Source of the DNA: Sulfitobacter sp. HGT1
GTDB taxonomy: Bacteria > Pseudomonadota > Alphaproteobacteria > Rhodobacterales > Rhodobacteraceae
Reading direction: 5' to 3'
NCBI RefSeq assembly: GCF_013282155.1
Contig: NZ_BLWI01000012.1
Span: 124,001 to 188,000, forward strand
Length of the DNA stretch: 64,000 bases
In this document: positions 32,481-40,838 of the stretch, one piece after another
Numbering within the stretch: position 1 is the stretch's first letter
Layout: every line of letters begins with the position of its first letter
Program-made: the position numbers and the translations under genes
The notes under the pieces: model-generated
Databases searched by the model: none
What the model saw: the letters and a program-made list of their open reading frames with translations, nothing else
What the model was told of the DNA's origin: nothing

Positions 32481-33842
32481 TTATGCTCGCTCAAATCCGC
32501 GGTTGATTTCCCAGTCGGTTACGACCTTGTCGTATTCCTCCTGCTCCCATTCGGCTGCGCGGGTGTAATGGTCAACCACATCGTCGCCAAGGGCCTCGCG
32601 CAGCATGGCAGAGTTGCGCAAGGTTTCGGTTGCAGCCCGCAAGGTGCGCGGAATTTCGGTCACGCTTGCGTCTTCATAGGCATCCCCCATTGTGGGCTCT
32701 TGCAGGGGCAGCTTTTCCTCGATCCCCTTCAGGCCCGCCGCCAGCAAAACCGCCTGCGCCAGATAGGGGTTCAGGTCGGATCCGCCGATGCGACATTCAA
32801 CGCGAATGCCCTTGGTGCCATCGCCACACAGCCGGAAACCGGCGGTGCGGTTATCAACGGACCAAACCGTTTTCGTGGGCGCAAATGTGCCTTTGGCAAA
32901 GCGTTTGTAGCTGTTGATATAGGGGGCCAGAAAATAGGTGATGTCGGGCGCGTATTTGATCAGCCCAGCCATGAAATGCCCCATCAGCCCGGACATGCCC
33001 AGCTTGGCGTCCTTGTCGAAAAACGCAGGTGTGCCGTCTTTCCACAGTGACATATGCACGTGGCTGGAGGACCCGACCTTATCCGCCGCCCATTTCGGTA
33101 GGAACGACGCCGAAAAGCCCTGCTGAAAGGCGATTTCCTTGATCGCCTGTTTCGAAATCGTGTGGTTATCGGCGCAATCAAGGGCATCGGCATAGCGGAT
33201 GTTCAACTCTTGCTGGCCGGTTTCGGCCTCGCCTTTGGTGCATTCAATCGGCACGCCCGCAGCCACCAGATGGTTGCGCAAGGGTTGCAGGAAAGCTTCT
33301 TCCTTGGTGGTCTGGAACAGGCAGTAATCTTCGTTATGACCATTCAACGGCACAAGGTTTGCGTATTTTTCTTTCTGGAGGGTGCGGTAATCGCCCTCGA
33401 ACAAAAAGAATTCAAGCTCGGTCGCCATCATCGCGTCAAAGCCCAAGGCATCAAGCCGCGCAATCTGCTTTTTCAGCATCGAACGCGGGGAATGGGGCAC
33501 AGGTTCGTGGGTGTGGTGATCAAGTACATCGCCCAGCACCAGAACGGTTTTATCCAGCCACGGCACCTGGCGCATCGTCGACATATCGGGGCGCAAGACA
33601 TAGTCGCCATAGCCGGTTTGCCAACTGGTAGATGCAAAGCCTTCGGGCGTGGACATCACCAGATCGGTGGCCAGCAAATAGTTGCAGCAATGGGTTTCCG
33701 TGTGGGAATGGTCGATGAAATTGGTCACGTGAAAACGCTTGCCCATCAGGCGGCCCTGCATATCGACAAGGGCCACCAAGACGGTGTCGACCTCGCCGTT
33801 ATCGGCCATTTCCCTGAGCGTATCGAATGTTAAGTTGCCCAT
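32481..33842 (-). CDS. Glutamine-synthetase-family gamma-glutamyl ligase (PuuA/GlnA3-like)
   Basis: 453 residues from the ATG at 33842 (AAGGAA ten bases upstream). Catalytic-fold residues are intact: the metal-binding Glu in MMATELEFFLFEGD and GEAETGQQELNIRY, the His in GSSSHVHMSLW, and the Arg/Glu patch from FRLCGDGTKGIRVECRIGG. The open catalytic loop and the N-terminal VDMQGRLMGKRF match gamma-glutamylamine ligases (gamma-glutamylputrescine and gamma-glutamylethanolamide types) rather than housekeeping GlnA. It would join glutamate to a primary amine. TRAP import, alcohol and aldehyde dehydrogenases and an amidohydrolase surround it. Confidence 0.9.
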   Translation of the reverse strand: MGNLTFDTLREMADNGEVDTVLVALVDMQGRLMGKRFHVTNFIDHSHTETHCCNYLLATDLVMSTPEGFASTSWQTGYGDYVLRPDMSTMRQVPWLDKTVLVLGDVLDHHTHEPVPHSPRSMLKKQIARLDALGFDAMMATELEFFLFEGDYRTLQKEKYANLVPLNGHNEDYCLFQTTKEEAFLQPLRNHLVAAGVPIECTKGEAETGQQELNIRYADALDCADNHTISKQAIKEIAFQQGFSASFLPKWAADKVGSSSHVHMSLWKDGTPAFFDKDAKLGMSGLMGHFMAGLIKYAPDITYFLAPYINSYKRFAKGTFAPTKTVWSVDNRTAGFRLCGDGTKGIRVECRIGGSDLNPYLAQAVLLAAGLKGIEEKLPLQEPTMGDAYEDASVTEIPRTLRAATETLRNSAMLREALGDDVVDHYTRAAEWEQEEYDKVVTDWEINRGFERA

Positions 33843-33916
33843 GTGCAGACGTTCCTTTTGCATGTGTGAGGGCGGCACAAACGCGCCGCCCCTTTTGATC
33901 TGTGTCGGACCAGCGA

Positions 33917-34954
33917 TCAGCCGAAGGTATAGGGCGGACCCGCTTTCGACGTCACATTATTATAGTCACGGAAAATCTGAACGATTTTCGCAGCTGTTTC
34001 GCCTTCTTCAGCCATCTCGTCCCAGAACTTAACCGCCGCTTCTTCAACGGTTTTCCATTCTTCCTGCGGAACGGATGTCAGTTCCAGCTTTTCGCCAGAC
34101 GCGCGCAGACGCGCTTCGCCGCCCCAATACCACTGGTTGCGGTAGGTGTGGCTTGCCTCGATCGCCGAAGACACGATCTGTTTCAGGTGATCCGGCAGTT
34201 CTGCCCATTTTTCGGCGTTCACAAAGAACGACCCGATCCATGCACCCGAAATGTTGTTGGTGCAGAAATAGTTGGTCACATCGGCCCAACCCACGGTGTA
34301 GTCTTCGGTGATGCCCGACCACGCCATACCGTCCAGTTCGCCTGTTTGAACGGCAACTTCGGCGTCCTCGTAGGGGATGTTCACCGGAACAACGCCAAAC
34401 TGAGACAGGAACCGACCCGCCGTCGGGAAGGTATAGAGTTTCAGCCCGTCCATATCGGCCAGCGATCTGATCGGCTTGACCGTGTTGAAGTTGCACGGAT
34501 CCTGACCCGCAGCAGACAGCCAATGCACGCCGACCTTGGCGTATTCTTCGCGCCAGATGTCAGCCAGACCGTATTGGTTGAACAGCACAGGCACATCCAA
34601 CGCGTGTTTGGTCGCCAACGGGAAATACCCGCCAAAGGACCGCACAGGTGTCGGGGAGGCCATCGAATCGTCGTCCGAATGCACACCGTCGATGGTGCCG
34701 CGCTGAAGCGCCTGGAACAATTCGCCCGTTGGAACGATCTGGTCGGCATAGAACAGTTCGATCTCAAGTTGGCCCTGGCAGGCCGCGTTGATCGCATCGA
34801 TGGCGGGTTTTGTTACTTCTTCACCAAGGGCCGCACCGGCATAGGTCTGAAAGCGCCAGCGGATCGTTTCCTGCGCGTGCAGGATCGACGGGGTGGCAAG
34901 GGCTGCGGGACCAGCGATTGCGGCCCCCTTGAGAAACTTACGTCTGGTTGTCAT
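33917..34954 (-). CDS. dctP: TRAP transporter substrate-binding protein
   Basis: 345 residues from the ATG at 34954, which has AGGAG eight bases upstream; a start at 34999 would add 15 residues before the export signal. The N-terminus TTRRKFLKGAAIAGPAALAT carries a twin-arginine signal. The mature part shows the DctP pattern (RWRFQTYAGAALGEEVTKPA; MDGLKLYTFPTAGRFLSQFG; GELDGMAWSGITEDYTVGWA). It binds the substrate in the periplasm and hands it to the DctQM permease. It stands after dctM and before the ligase gene. The ligand is not readable from the sequence. Confidence 0.94.
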   Translation of the reverse strand: MTTRRKFLKGAAIAGPAALATPSILHAQETIRWRFQTYAGAALGEEVTKPAIDAINAACQGQLEIELFYADQIVPTGELFQALQRGTIDGVHSDDDSMASPTPVRSFGGYFPLATKHALDVPVLFNQYGLADIWREEYAKVGVHWLSAAGQDPCNFNTVKPIRSLADMDGLKLYTFPTAGRFLSQFGVVPVNIPYEDAEVAVQTGELDGMAWSGITEDYTVGWADVTNYFCTNNISGAWIGSFFVNAEKWAELPDHLKQIVSSAIEASHTYRNQWYWGGEARLRASGEKLELTSVPQEEWKTVEEAAVKFWDEMAEEGETAAKIVQIFRDYNNVTSKAGPPYTFG

Positions 34955-35023
34955 CTGACATACTCCTTGTTGGGTTTCGGGTTTGAAGGGCCGGTTCATC
35001 CGGCCACGTGGTGGTTATTTCGG

Positions 35024-36349
35024 TTAATTGCCGTAGACATAGTTGGGCAGCCAAAGTGCGATCTGCGGGAACAGCATCACAACAGCCAAGGCCAGCACCA
35101 TCACGCCCACGAATGGAATGATCGACCGGTAGATATCCGTGATCGTGATCTCGGGCGGGGCCATCGCGCGCATCAAGAACAGGTTATAGCCGAACGGCGG
35201 GGTCATATAGGCGATCTGGCAGGTGATCGTATAAAGCACACCATACCACACCAGATCGAACCCCAACGCACCGACCAGCGGCACATAAAGCGGGGCCACG
35301 ATAACCAGCATCGCCGTATCATCCAGAAACGTGCCCATGACCAAGAAGGACAGTTGCATCAGGATCAGGATCACCCAAGGGTTCAGGCCCCATTGTTCGG
35401 TGAACAGGCTCTCGATCGCCTTGACCGCGCCCAGCCCGTCAAACACGGCACCAAAGGCCAGCGCCGCAAGGATGATCCACATGAACATGCAGGTGATCGC
35501 AAGGGTCTGTCGCACGGATGTCTCGAACACCTGACGTGTCATCCGGCCTTTCAGCACAGCCGCCAGAAACGCCGCGATTGCCCCGATGGCCGAACTTTCC
35601 ACCAGCGAGGTCCAGCCGTTCACGAACGGCACCATCATCACGGCAAAGATCACCACAGGCAGCAGCCCGGCACGCAACAGGCGCAGCTTTTCCGGCCAGC
35701 CGACATCGCGTTCTTCTGCGGACAAGGCAGGCCCAAGCTCAGGGTTCAACCGGCAGCGGATGGCGATGTAGATGATGAACATCGTCGCCATCATCAGGCC
35801 CGGAATGGCACCGGCCAGCCACAACTGCCCGACCGGTTGCCGCGCGATCATTGCGTAAAGCACCAGCACCACCGACGGCGGCACAAGGATGCCCAAACTG
35901 GACCCGGCCTGAATGACACCGGTCACCATCAGCTTGTCATAATTCCGTTTCAGCAATTCGGGCAGCGCAATCGTGGCCCCGATCGCCATGCCTGCAACAG
36001 ACAGACCGTTCATCGCGGAAATCAGCACCATCAGGCCGATCGTCCCGATCGCCAGACCACCGCGCAGGCCACCCATCCAGACGTGGAACATCTTGTACAG
36101 ATCATCCGCGATTTTGGATTCGGACAGCACATAGCCCATGAAGATAAACATCGGCAGCGTCAGCAACGGATACCAGCGCATCAGCTTGATCGCGGCGGAA
36201 AACCCGATGTCATAGCCACCCCGGTCGCCCCACAAAAACAGCGCAGCCATCACCGCGACAAAGCCGATGGCACCGAACACCCGCTGCCCCGTCAGCAGCA
36301 TCAGCATCATCGTCGAAAACATCAATATGGCGATCAGTTCATAGGGCAT
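35024..36349 (-). CDS. dctM: TRAP transporter large permease
   Basis: 441 residues from the ATG at 36349; an ATG at 36364 would add five. About twelve membrane helices carry DctM signatures: LMLLTGQRVFGAIGFVAVM near the start, SVAGMAIGATIALPELLKRN, GSSLGILVPPSVVLVLYAMI (about 153-172) and the conserved exit region YMTPPFGYNLFLMRAM. It uses the sodium gradient to move substrate delivered by DctP. Its start overlaps the end of dctQ. Confidence 0.95.
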   Translation of the reverse strand: MPYELIAILMFSTMMLMLLTGQRVFGAIGFVAVMAALFLWGDRGGYDIGFSAAIKLMRWYPLLTLPMFIFMGYVLSESKIADDLYKMFHVWMGGLRGGLAIGTIGLMVLISAMNGLSVAGMAIGATIALPELLKRNYDKLMVTGVIQAGSSLGILVPPSVVLVLYAMIARQPVGQLWLAGAIPGLMMATMFIIYIAIRCRLNPELGPALSAEERDVGWPEKLRLLRAGLLPVVIFAVMMVPFVNGWTSLVESSAIGAIAAFLAAVLKGRMTRQVFETSVRQTLAITCMFMWIILAALAFGAVFDGLGAVKAIESLFTEQWGLNPWVILILMQLSFLVMGTFLDDTAMLVIVAPLYVPLVGALGFDLVWYGVLYTITCQIAYMTPPFGYNLFLMRAMAPPEITITDIYRSIIPFVGVMVLALAVVMLFPQIALWLPNYVYGN

Positions 36350-36860
36350 CACGTGTGTCCTCACCGGATTTGAGGAAAAGGATGTCTTTGAACAATTCAG
36401 AGACAGCTTGGAGCAGCATCAGGAAAATACCGATGCACATGGTCACCTTGACCGGCCACATATAGGGACGCCACGCCGTCGGGCTGCGTTCACCCCCATA
36501 TTTAAAGGAATACAGCGTGGATTCGATGCCGCCCCACAGCAGGATCACCAGATAGATCAGCAAAAACATAACGGTAATGCTGTCCGTCCAGGCTTTCTTG
36601 CGCGGGGTAAGTTCGGCATAGAACAGATCCATCCGCACATTCGACCCCATTTGCAGCGCATAGGGACCACCCAGAATGTAATAGCCCACCATCACAAACT
36701 GCGCCATTTCCAGCGTCCACAGTTGCGGTGATGCAAAGGTTTTATTGTAGGAGGACCACAGCAAAATGCCCATCAGGACGAAAATGCCGTACATCGCGAT
36801 CCGGCCCAACCCATAGTTAAAGCCATCCACCAGCGAGATATATTTACGCATCGCCTTCAT
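36339..36860 (-). CDS. dctQ: TRAP transporter small permease
   Basis: 173 residues with four membrane helices, the DctQ norm. MYGIFVLMGILLWSSYNKTF (about 23-42), then LEMAQFVMVGYYILGGPYAL and VRMDLFYAELTPRKKAWTDS. It forms the transmembrane unit with DctM. The start overlaps the stop of the amidohydrolase gene (ATGA) and the stop overlaps dctM, so the three are co-translated. Confidence 0.93.
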   Translation of the reverse strand: MKAMRKYISLVDGFNYGLGRIAMYGIFVLMGILLWSSYNKTFASPQLWTLEMAQFVMVGYYILGGPYALQMGSNVRMDLFYAELTPRKKAWTDSITVMFLLIYLVILLWGGIESTLYSFKYGGERSPTAWRPYMWPVKVTMCIGIFLMLLQAVSELFKDILFLKSGEDTRDAL

Positions 36861-37636
36861 TCGGATGCCTCTTGAAAAAGGGTGGGAAACGCGGCGCGCA
36901 ACACTTCATTCAGATGTTGCGCCATGGCATGGGCCGTATCGCCCGTGTCGATCAGGTCGTTTCGAATTTCGATCATCACCGCAGGTATCCCATGCGCTTC
37001 GCCATGTTTCTGGAGCGAATAGGTCACGCCATCCGTGGCGGCATAAGGTTCGTTCAACGCGGCCCGGTAGGTGCCGTTGAGCTGCTCTTGGGCCAGCAAT
37101 GCTTGTGCTGTGGTCGGGTCGCTGTGAAACAGGAAACCCAATTCAACGTCACGCTTGGTCCCGTTGTAAATCGGGGTAAAGCTGTGAATGGTCACGACCA
37201 ACTGCGGCGCTGCCTGTCTGCGCAATTCGTCCACCGCATCGTGAAACGGCGTGTGCACGCGGTCAAAGCGGCTTTGCTTTTCCTGATCCGACAGGTTTGC
37301 GTTCCCCGGAATGTCAAAAACTTCGCTGCGGGCCGGAATGCAATCGGGCGCGGTCAAAGGTCGGTTGCAATCATAGACCAACCGCGAAATTCCGCCTGCC
37401 ACCAATGGAGCGTCCAGCATCCCCGACAGCGCAACCGCCACATCAAGCGCTCCGATATCCCACGCCGCATGGGAGGCCTGCGCAGCCGGGCTAAGCCCCA
37501 GATCAAAGTCTTGGGGGATGAAATCGGACGCATGTTCGCAGATCAGCAATACAGGCCCCCGCCCGCTGCCGTTTGTCACCTGCACTGCCGTCCAATCGCT
37601 GTTCAAACCGAAAATACCCCCTTGGCTTGCCACCAT
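36857..37636 (-). CDS. N-formylglutamate amidohydrolase family protein
   Basis: 259 residues if the ATG at 37636 is used; TTG at 37606 has a better ribosome site (AGGGGG) and would give 249. The family's zinc-hydrolase pattern is complete: VLLICEHASDFIP (about 27-39), HAAWDIGALDVAV, SRLVYDCNRPL, VTIHSFTPIYNG and IPAVMIEIRNDLI. HutG-type members free formate from N-formylglutamate in histidine breakdown, but no hut genes are here. As first gene of the TRAP/ligase operon it more likely cleaves a glutamyl amide. The pair of repeats at 37641-37674 lies directly upstream. Confidence 0.85.
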   Translation of the reverse strand: MVASQGGIFGLNSDWTAVQVTNGSGRGPVLLICEHASDFIPQDFDLGLSPAAQASHAAWDIGALDVAVALSGMLDAPLVAGGISRLVYDCNRPLTAPDCIPARSEVFDIPGNANLSDQEKQSRFDRVHTPFHDAVDELRRQAAPQLVVTIHSFTPIYNGTKRDVELGFLFHSDPTTAQALLAQEQLNGTYRAALNEPYAATDGVTYSLQKHGEAHGIPAVMIEIRNDLIDTGDTAHAMAQHLNEVLRAAFPTLFQEASE

Positions 37637-37640
37637 CACT

Positions 37641-37674
37641 ACAGATTTTTCTAGCAAGTCAAGAATTTTTCTGT
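37641..37674. promoter_or_regulatory. Candidate RpiR operator with two atttttct repeats
   Basis: Two exact copies of atttttct (37645-37652 and 37665-37672) lie exactly 20 bases apart, flanked by acaga and tctgt inverted arms. A -35-like TTGACT is between them on the minus strand. The site is in the 84-base gap between the divergent amidohydrolase and RpiR genes, where the regulator is expected to bind. Confidence 0.5.
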
Positions 37675-37720
37675 AACCTTTGCTTCACAAACTGAAACTC
37701 TGTACCGAAAGGAACAGCCT

Positions 37721-38587
37721 TTGCACAAAAAAGCACTGGTCCGCGATTTGCTCAAAGAAAAGCAGACAGAGTTAACCGCTGCGGAGCGGAAGCTGTCGGC
37801 CGTTCTGCTTGACGATTCATTGCTGACCGGGCTGCAATCCATCAACCGTTTGGCCGAATGCGCCGAGGTGTCGTCGCCAACGATTATCCGATTGGCGCGC
37901 AAGCTGGGCTTTGACGGGTTCTCGGATATGCAAGACGCCATCCGCGAGGAAATCGGCGCGCGGATGAAGCAACCGCTTGCCAAGCTTGACGCAGCCCCCC
38001 CGTCCGACAGCCGCGATCATATCGTGTCGCGTTTTATCGAAGCGGTGTCCGACAACATCAACCGCACCCTTGACCGTCTGGACCTGACCGAATTCGACCA
38101 GGTGGCCGAACTGCTGTCCGACCCTGCGCATCGCCTGTATTTGTTGGGCGGGCGCATCACGCGGTCCAACGCGCATTACTTTTTCAACCACCTGCAAATC
38201 ATCCGCCCCCAAGTGACATTGCTGGATTCGTCGCCAAGCGTCTGGCCGCAGTCCTTGCTGGATATGGATGCAGGTGCGGTCTTGGTGATCTTTGACATTC
38301 GCCGCTACGAGAAAGAGCTGGAAAAGCTGGCCAATCTTGCCGTCAAACAGGGGGCCAGCATTGTCCTTTTCACAGACGCATGGGGGTCGCCGATCGAAAA
38401 ATACGCGCGGTTCTGTTTCCGCGCGATGGTCGAGGTCCCCTCAAGCTGGGATTCGACCCTTGCGATCAATTTCCTGATCGAAGCCTTGGTTGCCGAGGTG
38501 CAATCGCGCAGTTCCGATCAAAGCGCCGAACGTATCGCCGCGCTTGAGCAAATGATCGGCGAATCAAAGATCTTTCGCAGCAATTAG
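37721..38587 (+). CDS. MurR/RpiR family transcriptional regulator
   Basis: 288 residues from a TTG at 37721 with AAAGGAACA six bases upstream. The N-terminal helix-turn-helix reads LAECAEVSSPTIIRLARKLG (about 45-64), followed by FDGFSDMQDAIREEI. The C-terminal half is a SIS sugar/phospho-ligand fold (about 125-265: LYLLGGRITRSNAHYFFNHL; GASIVLFTDAWGSPI). It is divergent from the amidohydrolase-TRAP-ligase operon and almost surely controls it, responding to a pathway intermediate. Confidence 0.92.
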   Translation: MHKKALVRDLLKEKQTELTAAERKLSAVLLDDSLLTGLQSINRLAECAEVSSPTIIRLARKLGFDGFSDMQDAIREEIGARMKQPLAKLDAAPPSDSRDHIVSRFIEAVSDNINRTLDRLDLTEFDQVAELLSDPAHRLYLLGGRITRSNAHYFFNHLQIIRPQVTLLDSSPSVWPQSLLDMDAGAVLVIFDIRRYEKELEKLANLAVKQGASIVLFTDAWGSPIEKYARFCFRAMVEVPSSWDSTLAINFLIEALVAEVQSRSSDQSAERIAALEQMIGESKIFRSN

Positions 38588-38614
38588 GGTGGGGCAGGCT
38601 TTGGATGCCCCACC
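38588..38614. terminator. 9-bp hairpin between convergent RpiR and SbtA-like genes
   Basis: ggtggggca and tgccccacc pair around a 9-base loop, starting just after the RpiR stop. No strong T-run follows. It is probably a shared terminator. Confidence 0.6.
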
Positions 38615-38628
38615 CCCACCTGTCAGTT

Positions 38629-39594
38629 TCAAAGCTGCGCCAGCCATAGATAGACGGGCAACCCGATGGTGATGTTGAACGGAAAGGTCACGCCCAGCGA
38701 CAGGGTCAGGTAAATCCCCGCCTCTGCCTTGGGCAGGGCGATCCGCATGGCAGCAGGCACCGCGATATAGGATGCCGATGCCGACAGCACCATAAGCAGG
38801 AACAAGCTGCCTTGTTGCAAACCAACCGCCGCGCCCAGCGCCCAAGCGAGGATGGCACCGATCAGCGGCATCAGCATGCCAAAAGCGAACAGGCCCGTGG
38901 TCAGAAGATGCCGGTTGGCGATCACACTGCGCCCGGCATTCAGACCCATATCCAGCAGAAACAGACACAAGATGCCGGTGAACGGTGTGACCACAAAGGG
39001 GGCGATCATCGTCATCCCCTGATCGCCGGTCAGCGCACCGATGGCAAAGGCACCGACCAGCAGCACGATTGACCCGTTCGCCAACAGCTCGCGGTAAAGA
39101 CCGGGGCCCGCCTTGCCCTCGCCCGAGAACTTGTTGGCGATCCAGAGTGCGGACAAGATGGCCGGCACCTCCATCGCGGCGGCCACGGCGATCATGTAGC
39201 CATCGAATGCCACGCCCGTCAGCTCTAGCAAACTACTTGCCGCCACAAAGGTCACGATCGAGATCGACCCGTAATGCCCCGCAACCGCTGCTGCATTCAT
39301 CGTATCCAGCCGCGTCATTGAGCGCAGCAGGCCAAAGGCGATGAAAGGTATCACGAATGACAGCGCGACCCCGATCCCGATGGTCACAAACATATCTGCA
39401 TGCAGCCCGTAGGTGGCCAGACTGCTCCCGCCTTTGAACCCAATCGCCAAAAGCAGATACAGCGACATGAATTTGGCCGCACCTGCCGGAATTGACAGAT
39501 CGCTTCGTGCAAAGGCTGCAATCAGACCCAGAACGAAAAACAGGATGGTCGGGACCAAAAGGTTGCCCAAGAGTGTATCGAAGATGCTGTGCAT
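38629..39594 (-). CDS. SbtA-like sodium-dependent bicarbonate transporter family permease
   Basis: 321 residues with about ten membrane helices in two inverted halves. GHYGSISIVTFVAASSLLEL (about 106-125) and ASASYIAVPAAMRIALPKAE are signatures of the SbtA (DUF897) family, whose cyanobacterial member imports bicarbonate with sodium. No carboxysome or SbtB-type PII gene is nearby, so the substrate may be bicarbonate or another anion. A LysR-type gene is divergent from it and probably controls it. Confidence 0.88.
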   Translation of the reverse strand: MHSIFDTLLGNLLVPTILFFVLGLIAAFARSDLSIPAGAAKFMSLYLLLAIGFKGGSSLATYGLHADMFVTIGIGVALSFVIPFIAFGLLRSMTRLDTMNAAAVAGHYGSISIVTFVAASSLLELTGVAFDGYMIAVAAAMEVPAILSALWIANKFSGEGKAGPGLYRELLANGSIVLLVGAFAIGALTGDQGMTMIAPFVVTPFTGILCLFLLDMGLNAGRSVIANRHLLTTGLFAFGMLMPLIGAILAWALGAAVGLQQGSLFLLMVLSASASYIAVPAAMRIALPKAEAGIYLTLSLGVTFPFNITIGLPVYLWLAQL

Positions 39595-39691
39595 GTGTCT
39601 GCTCCAATCAGAATGTCATGGGGCTTTCGCAGACAGCGATAGATAATAAAAATACTTGCTAACAAAGTATTTCATAGTATCAAGCTATGTT

Positions 39692-40624
39692 ATGCGCCCA
39701 ACACTTCGCCAGCTTGAATATATTGTGACGGTCCAACGTCTGGGCAGGTTCGGGCTGGCCGCTGATCTTTTGAATGTCAGCCAGCCCAGCCTGTCGGCCC
39801 AGATCGCGGCGGTCGAGGACGAATTGGGCATCCGTCTGTTTGAGCGCAGCCGTGGCGGTGTGCAGATCACCAGCAAGGGCGAGGAATTTGTCGCACGCGC
39901 CCAAAAGATTCTGGCCGAGGTTCAGGACCTGCGTCAGGCTATGACAAGCGACGCGCCGTTTTCGGGGCGTTTGCGCCTTGGCGTCTTGCCGTCCATCGGC
40001 CCCTATCTATTACCGCAAGTGGTCAAGGAAATTCACCACCAGCAACCCGACCTGCGCATTGTCGTGCGCGAAGAAAACACCCGCGATCTGGAACAAGGCC
40101 TGCGCAGCGGCCGGTTTGATGCAATCATCTCCACCCCCGAAGATCACCCCAACACCCATCAGGAGCGCCTGTTCAACGAAAGCCTTTGGGTCGCTGTGGC
40201 GGTCGATGATCCGCTGGCCAGCCAGGACGCCGCAACAGCCGAGACCCTTGCAGGACGGTTGCTGCTGACTTTGGACAACAGTCACAGATTGTCGCGCATC
40301 GTCTATGCGCTGGCGGCAGATATCGGCGGTGTGGTTTCCGATGACTACGAAGGGACCAGCCTTGATTCGATTTTGCTGATGGCGGCCACAGGCACCGGTG
40401 TGGCGGTGATCCCCGAACTTTTCGCCCGCCGCCAGGCAATCTACCGCGAAGAGGTGGTGATCAAGCCGCTAGATCTGCCCTTTGCCAACCGTGACATCGC
40501 GCTGCTGTTTCGTGCAGGCCAGAAAACAGGTGTCGGGCCAGCGCTGCTTGCTGCGGCGCTTAGGTCTGCTGCCAAACGGCTGGACCTGCGCGGCTATGAC
40601 AAACAAGACACCCCGGCCGCATAA
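39692..40624 (+). CDS. LysR-family regulator, OxyR-like sequence but without cysteine
   Basis: 310 residues from the ATG at 39692. The winged helix is at the start: LRQLEYIVTVQRLGRFGLAA (about 5-24) and LNVSQPSLSAQIAAVEDELG. The effector part (about 90-300) has RLRLGVLPSIGPYLLPQVVK and DYEGTSLDSILLMAATGTGV, as in OxyR-type proteins. No cysteine occurs in the whole protein, so the thiol switch of OxyR is absent. It is divergent from the SbtA-like gene with about 97 bases between, the usual LysR control layout. Confidence 0.9.
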   Translation: MRPTLRQLEYIVTVQRLGRFGLAADLLNVSQPSLSAQIAAVEDELGIRLFERSRGGVQITSKGEEFVARAQKILAEVQDLRQAMTSDAPFSGRLRLGVLPSIGPYLLPQVVKEIHHQQPDLRIVVREENTRDLEQGLRSGRFDAIISTPEDHPNTHQERLFNESLWVAVAVDDPLASQDAATAETLAGRLLLTLDNSHRLSRIVYALAADIGGVVSDDYEGTSLDSILLMAATGTGVAVIPELFARRQAIYREEVVIKPLDLPFANRDIALLFRAGQKTGVGPALLAAALRSAAKRLDLRGYDKQDTPAA

Positions 40625-40634
40625 CGCGCGCGAA

Positions 40635-40649
40635 ACGGCAATATGCCGT
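40635..40649. terminator. Short hairpin after the LysR gene
   Basis: acggca and tgccgt pair around a 3-base loop, 11 bases after the stop and 35 bases before the convergent tRNA gene. No T-run follows. It is weak. Confidence 0.3.
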
Positions 40650-40683
40650 GCTGGATAAGACAAAATTCACGCTGGGAGGAGTA

Positions 40684-40760
40684 TGGTGCACCCGAGAGGA
40701 TTCGAACCTCTGACCCCCTGATTCGTAGTCAGGTACTCTATCCAGCTGAGCTACGGGTGC
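40684..40760 (-). tRNA. tRNA-Arg (anticodon ACG)
   Basis: 77 bases on the minus strand with CCA encoded. Acceptor stem GCACCCG pairs with CGGGTGC. The D-arm has AGCTCAGCTGGATAGAGTA, the anticodon stem-loop CTGACTACGAATCAG places ACG in the loop, and the T-arm has GAGGTTCGAATCCTC. A34 would be deaminated to inosine to read CGU, CGC and CGA. All invariant bases are present. Confidence 0.97.
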
Positions 40761-40838
40761 ACTACGGCGCGGTTTAGTTCTGGGCGCAGAGCTTTGCAAC
40801 CCCTTGTTTGGCAAGAAATGAAATTTCCTGTATTTGGC

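Noticed and set aside
33902..36373. 823-codon rightward frame opposite the TRAP genes
   Set aside because: It is a long His/Arg/Gln-rich shadow of dctP/dctM on the other strand, which carry clear family motifs.
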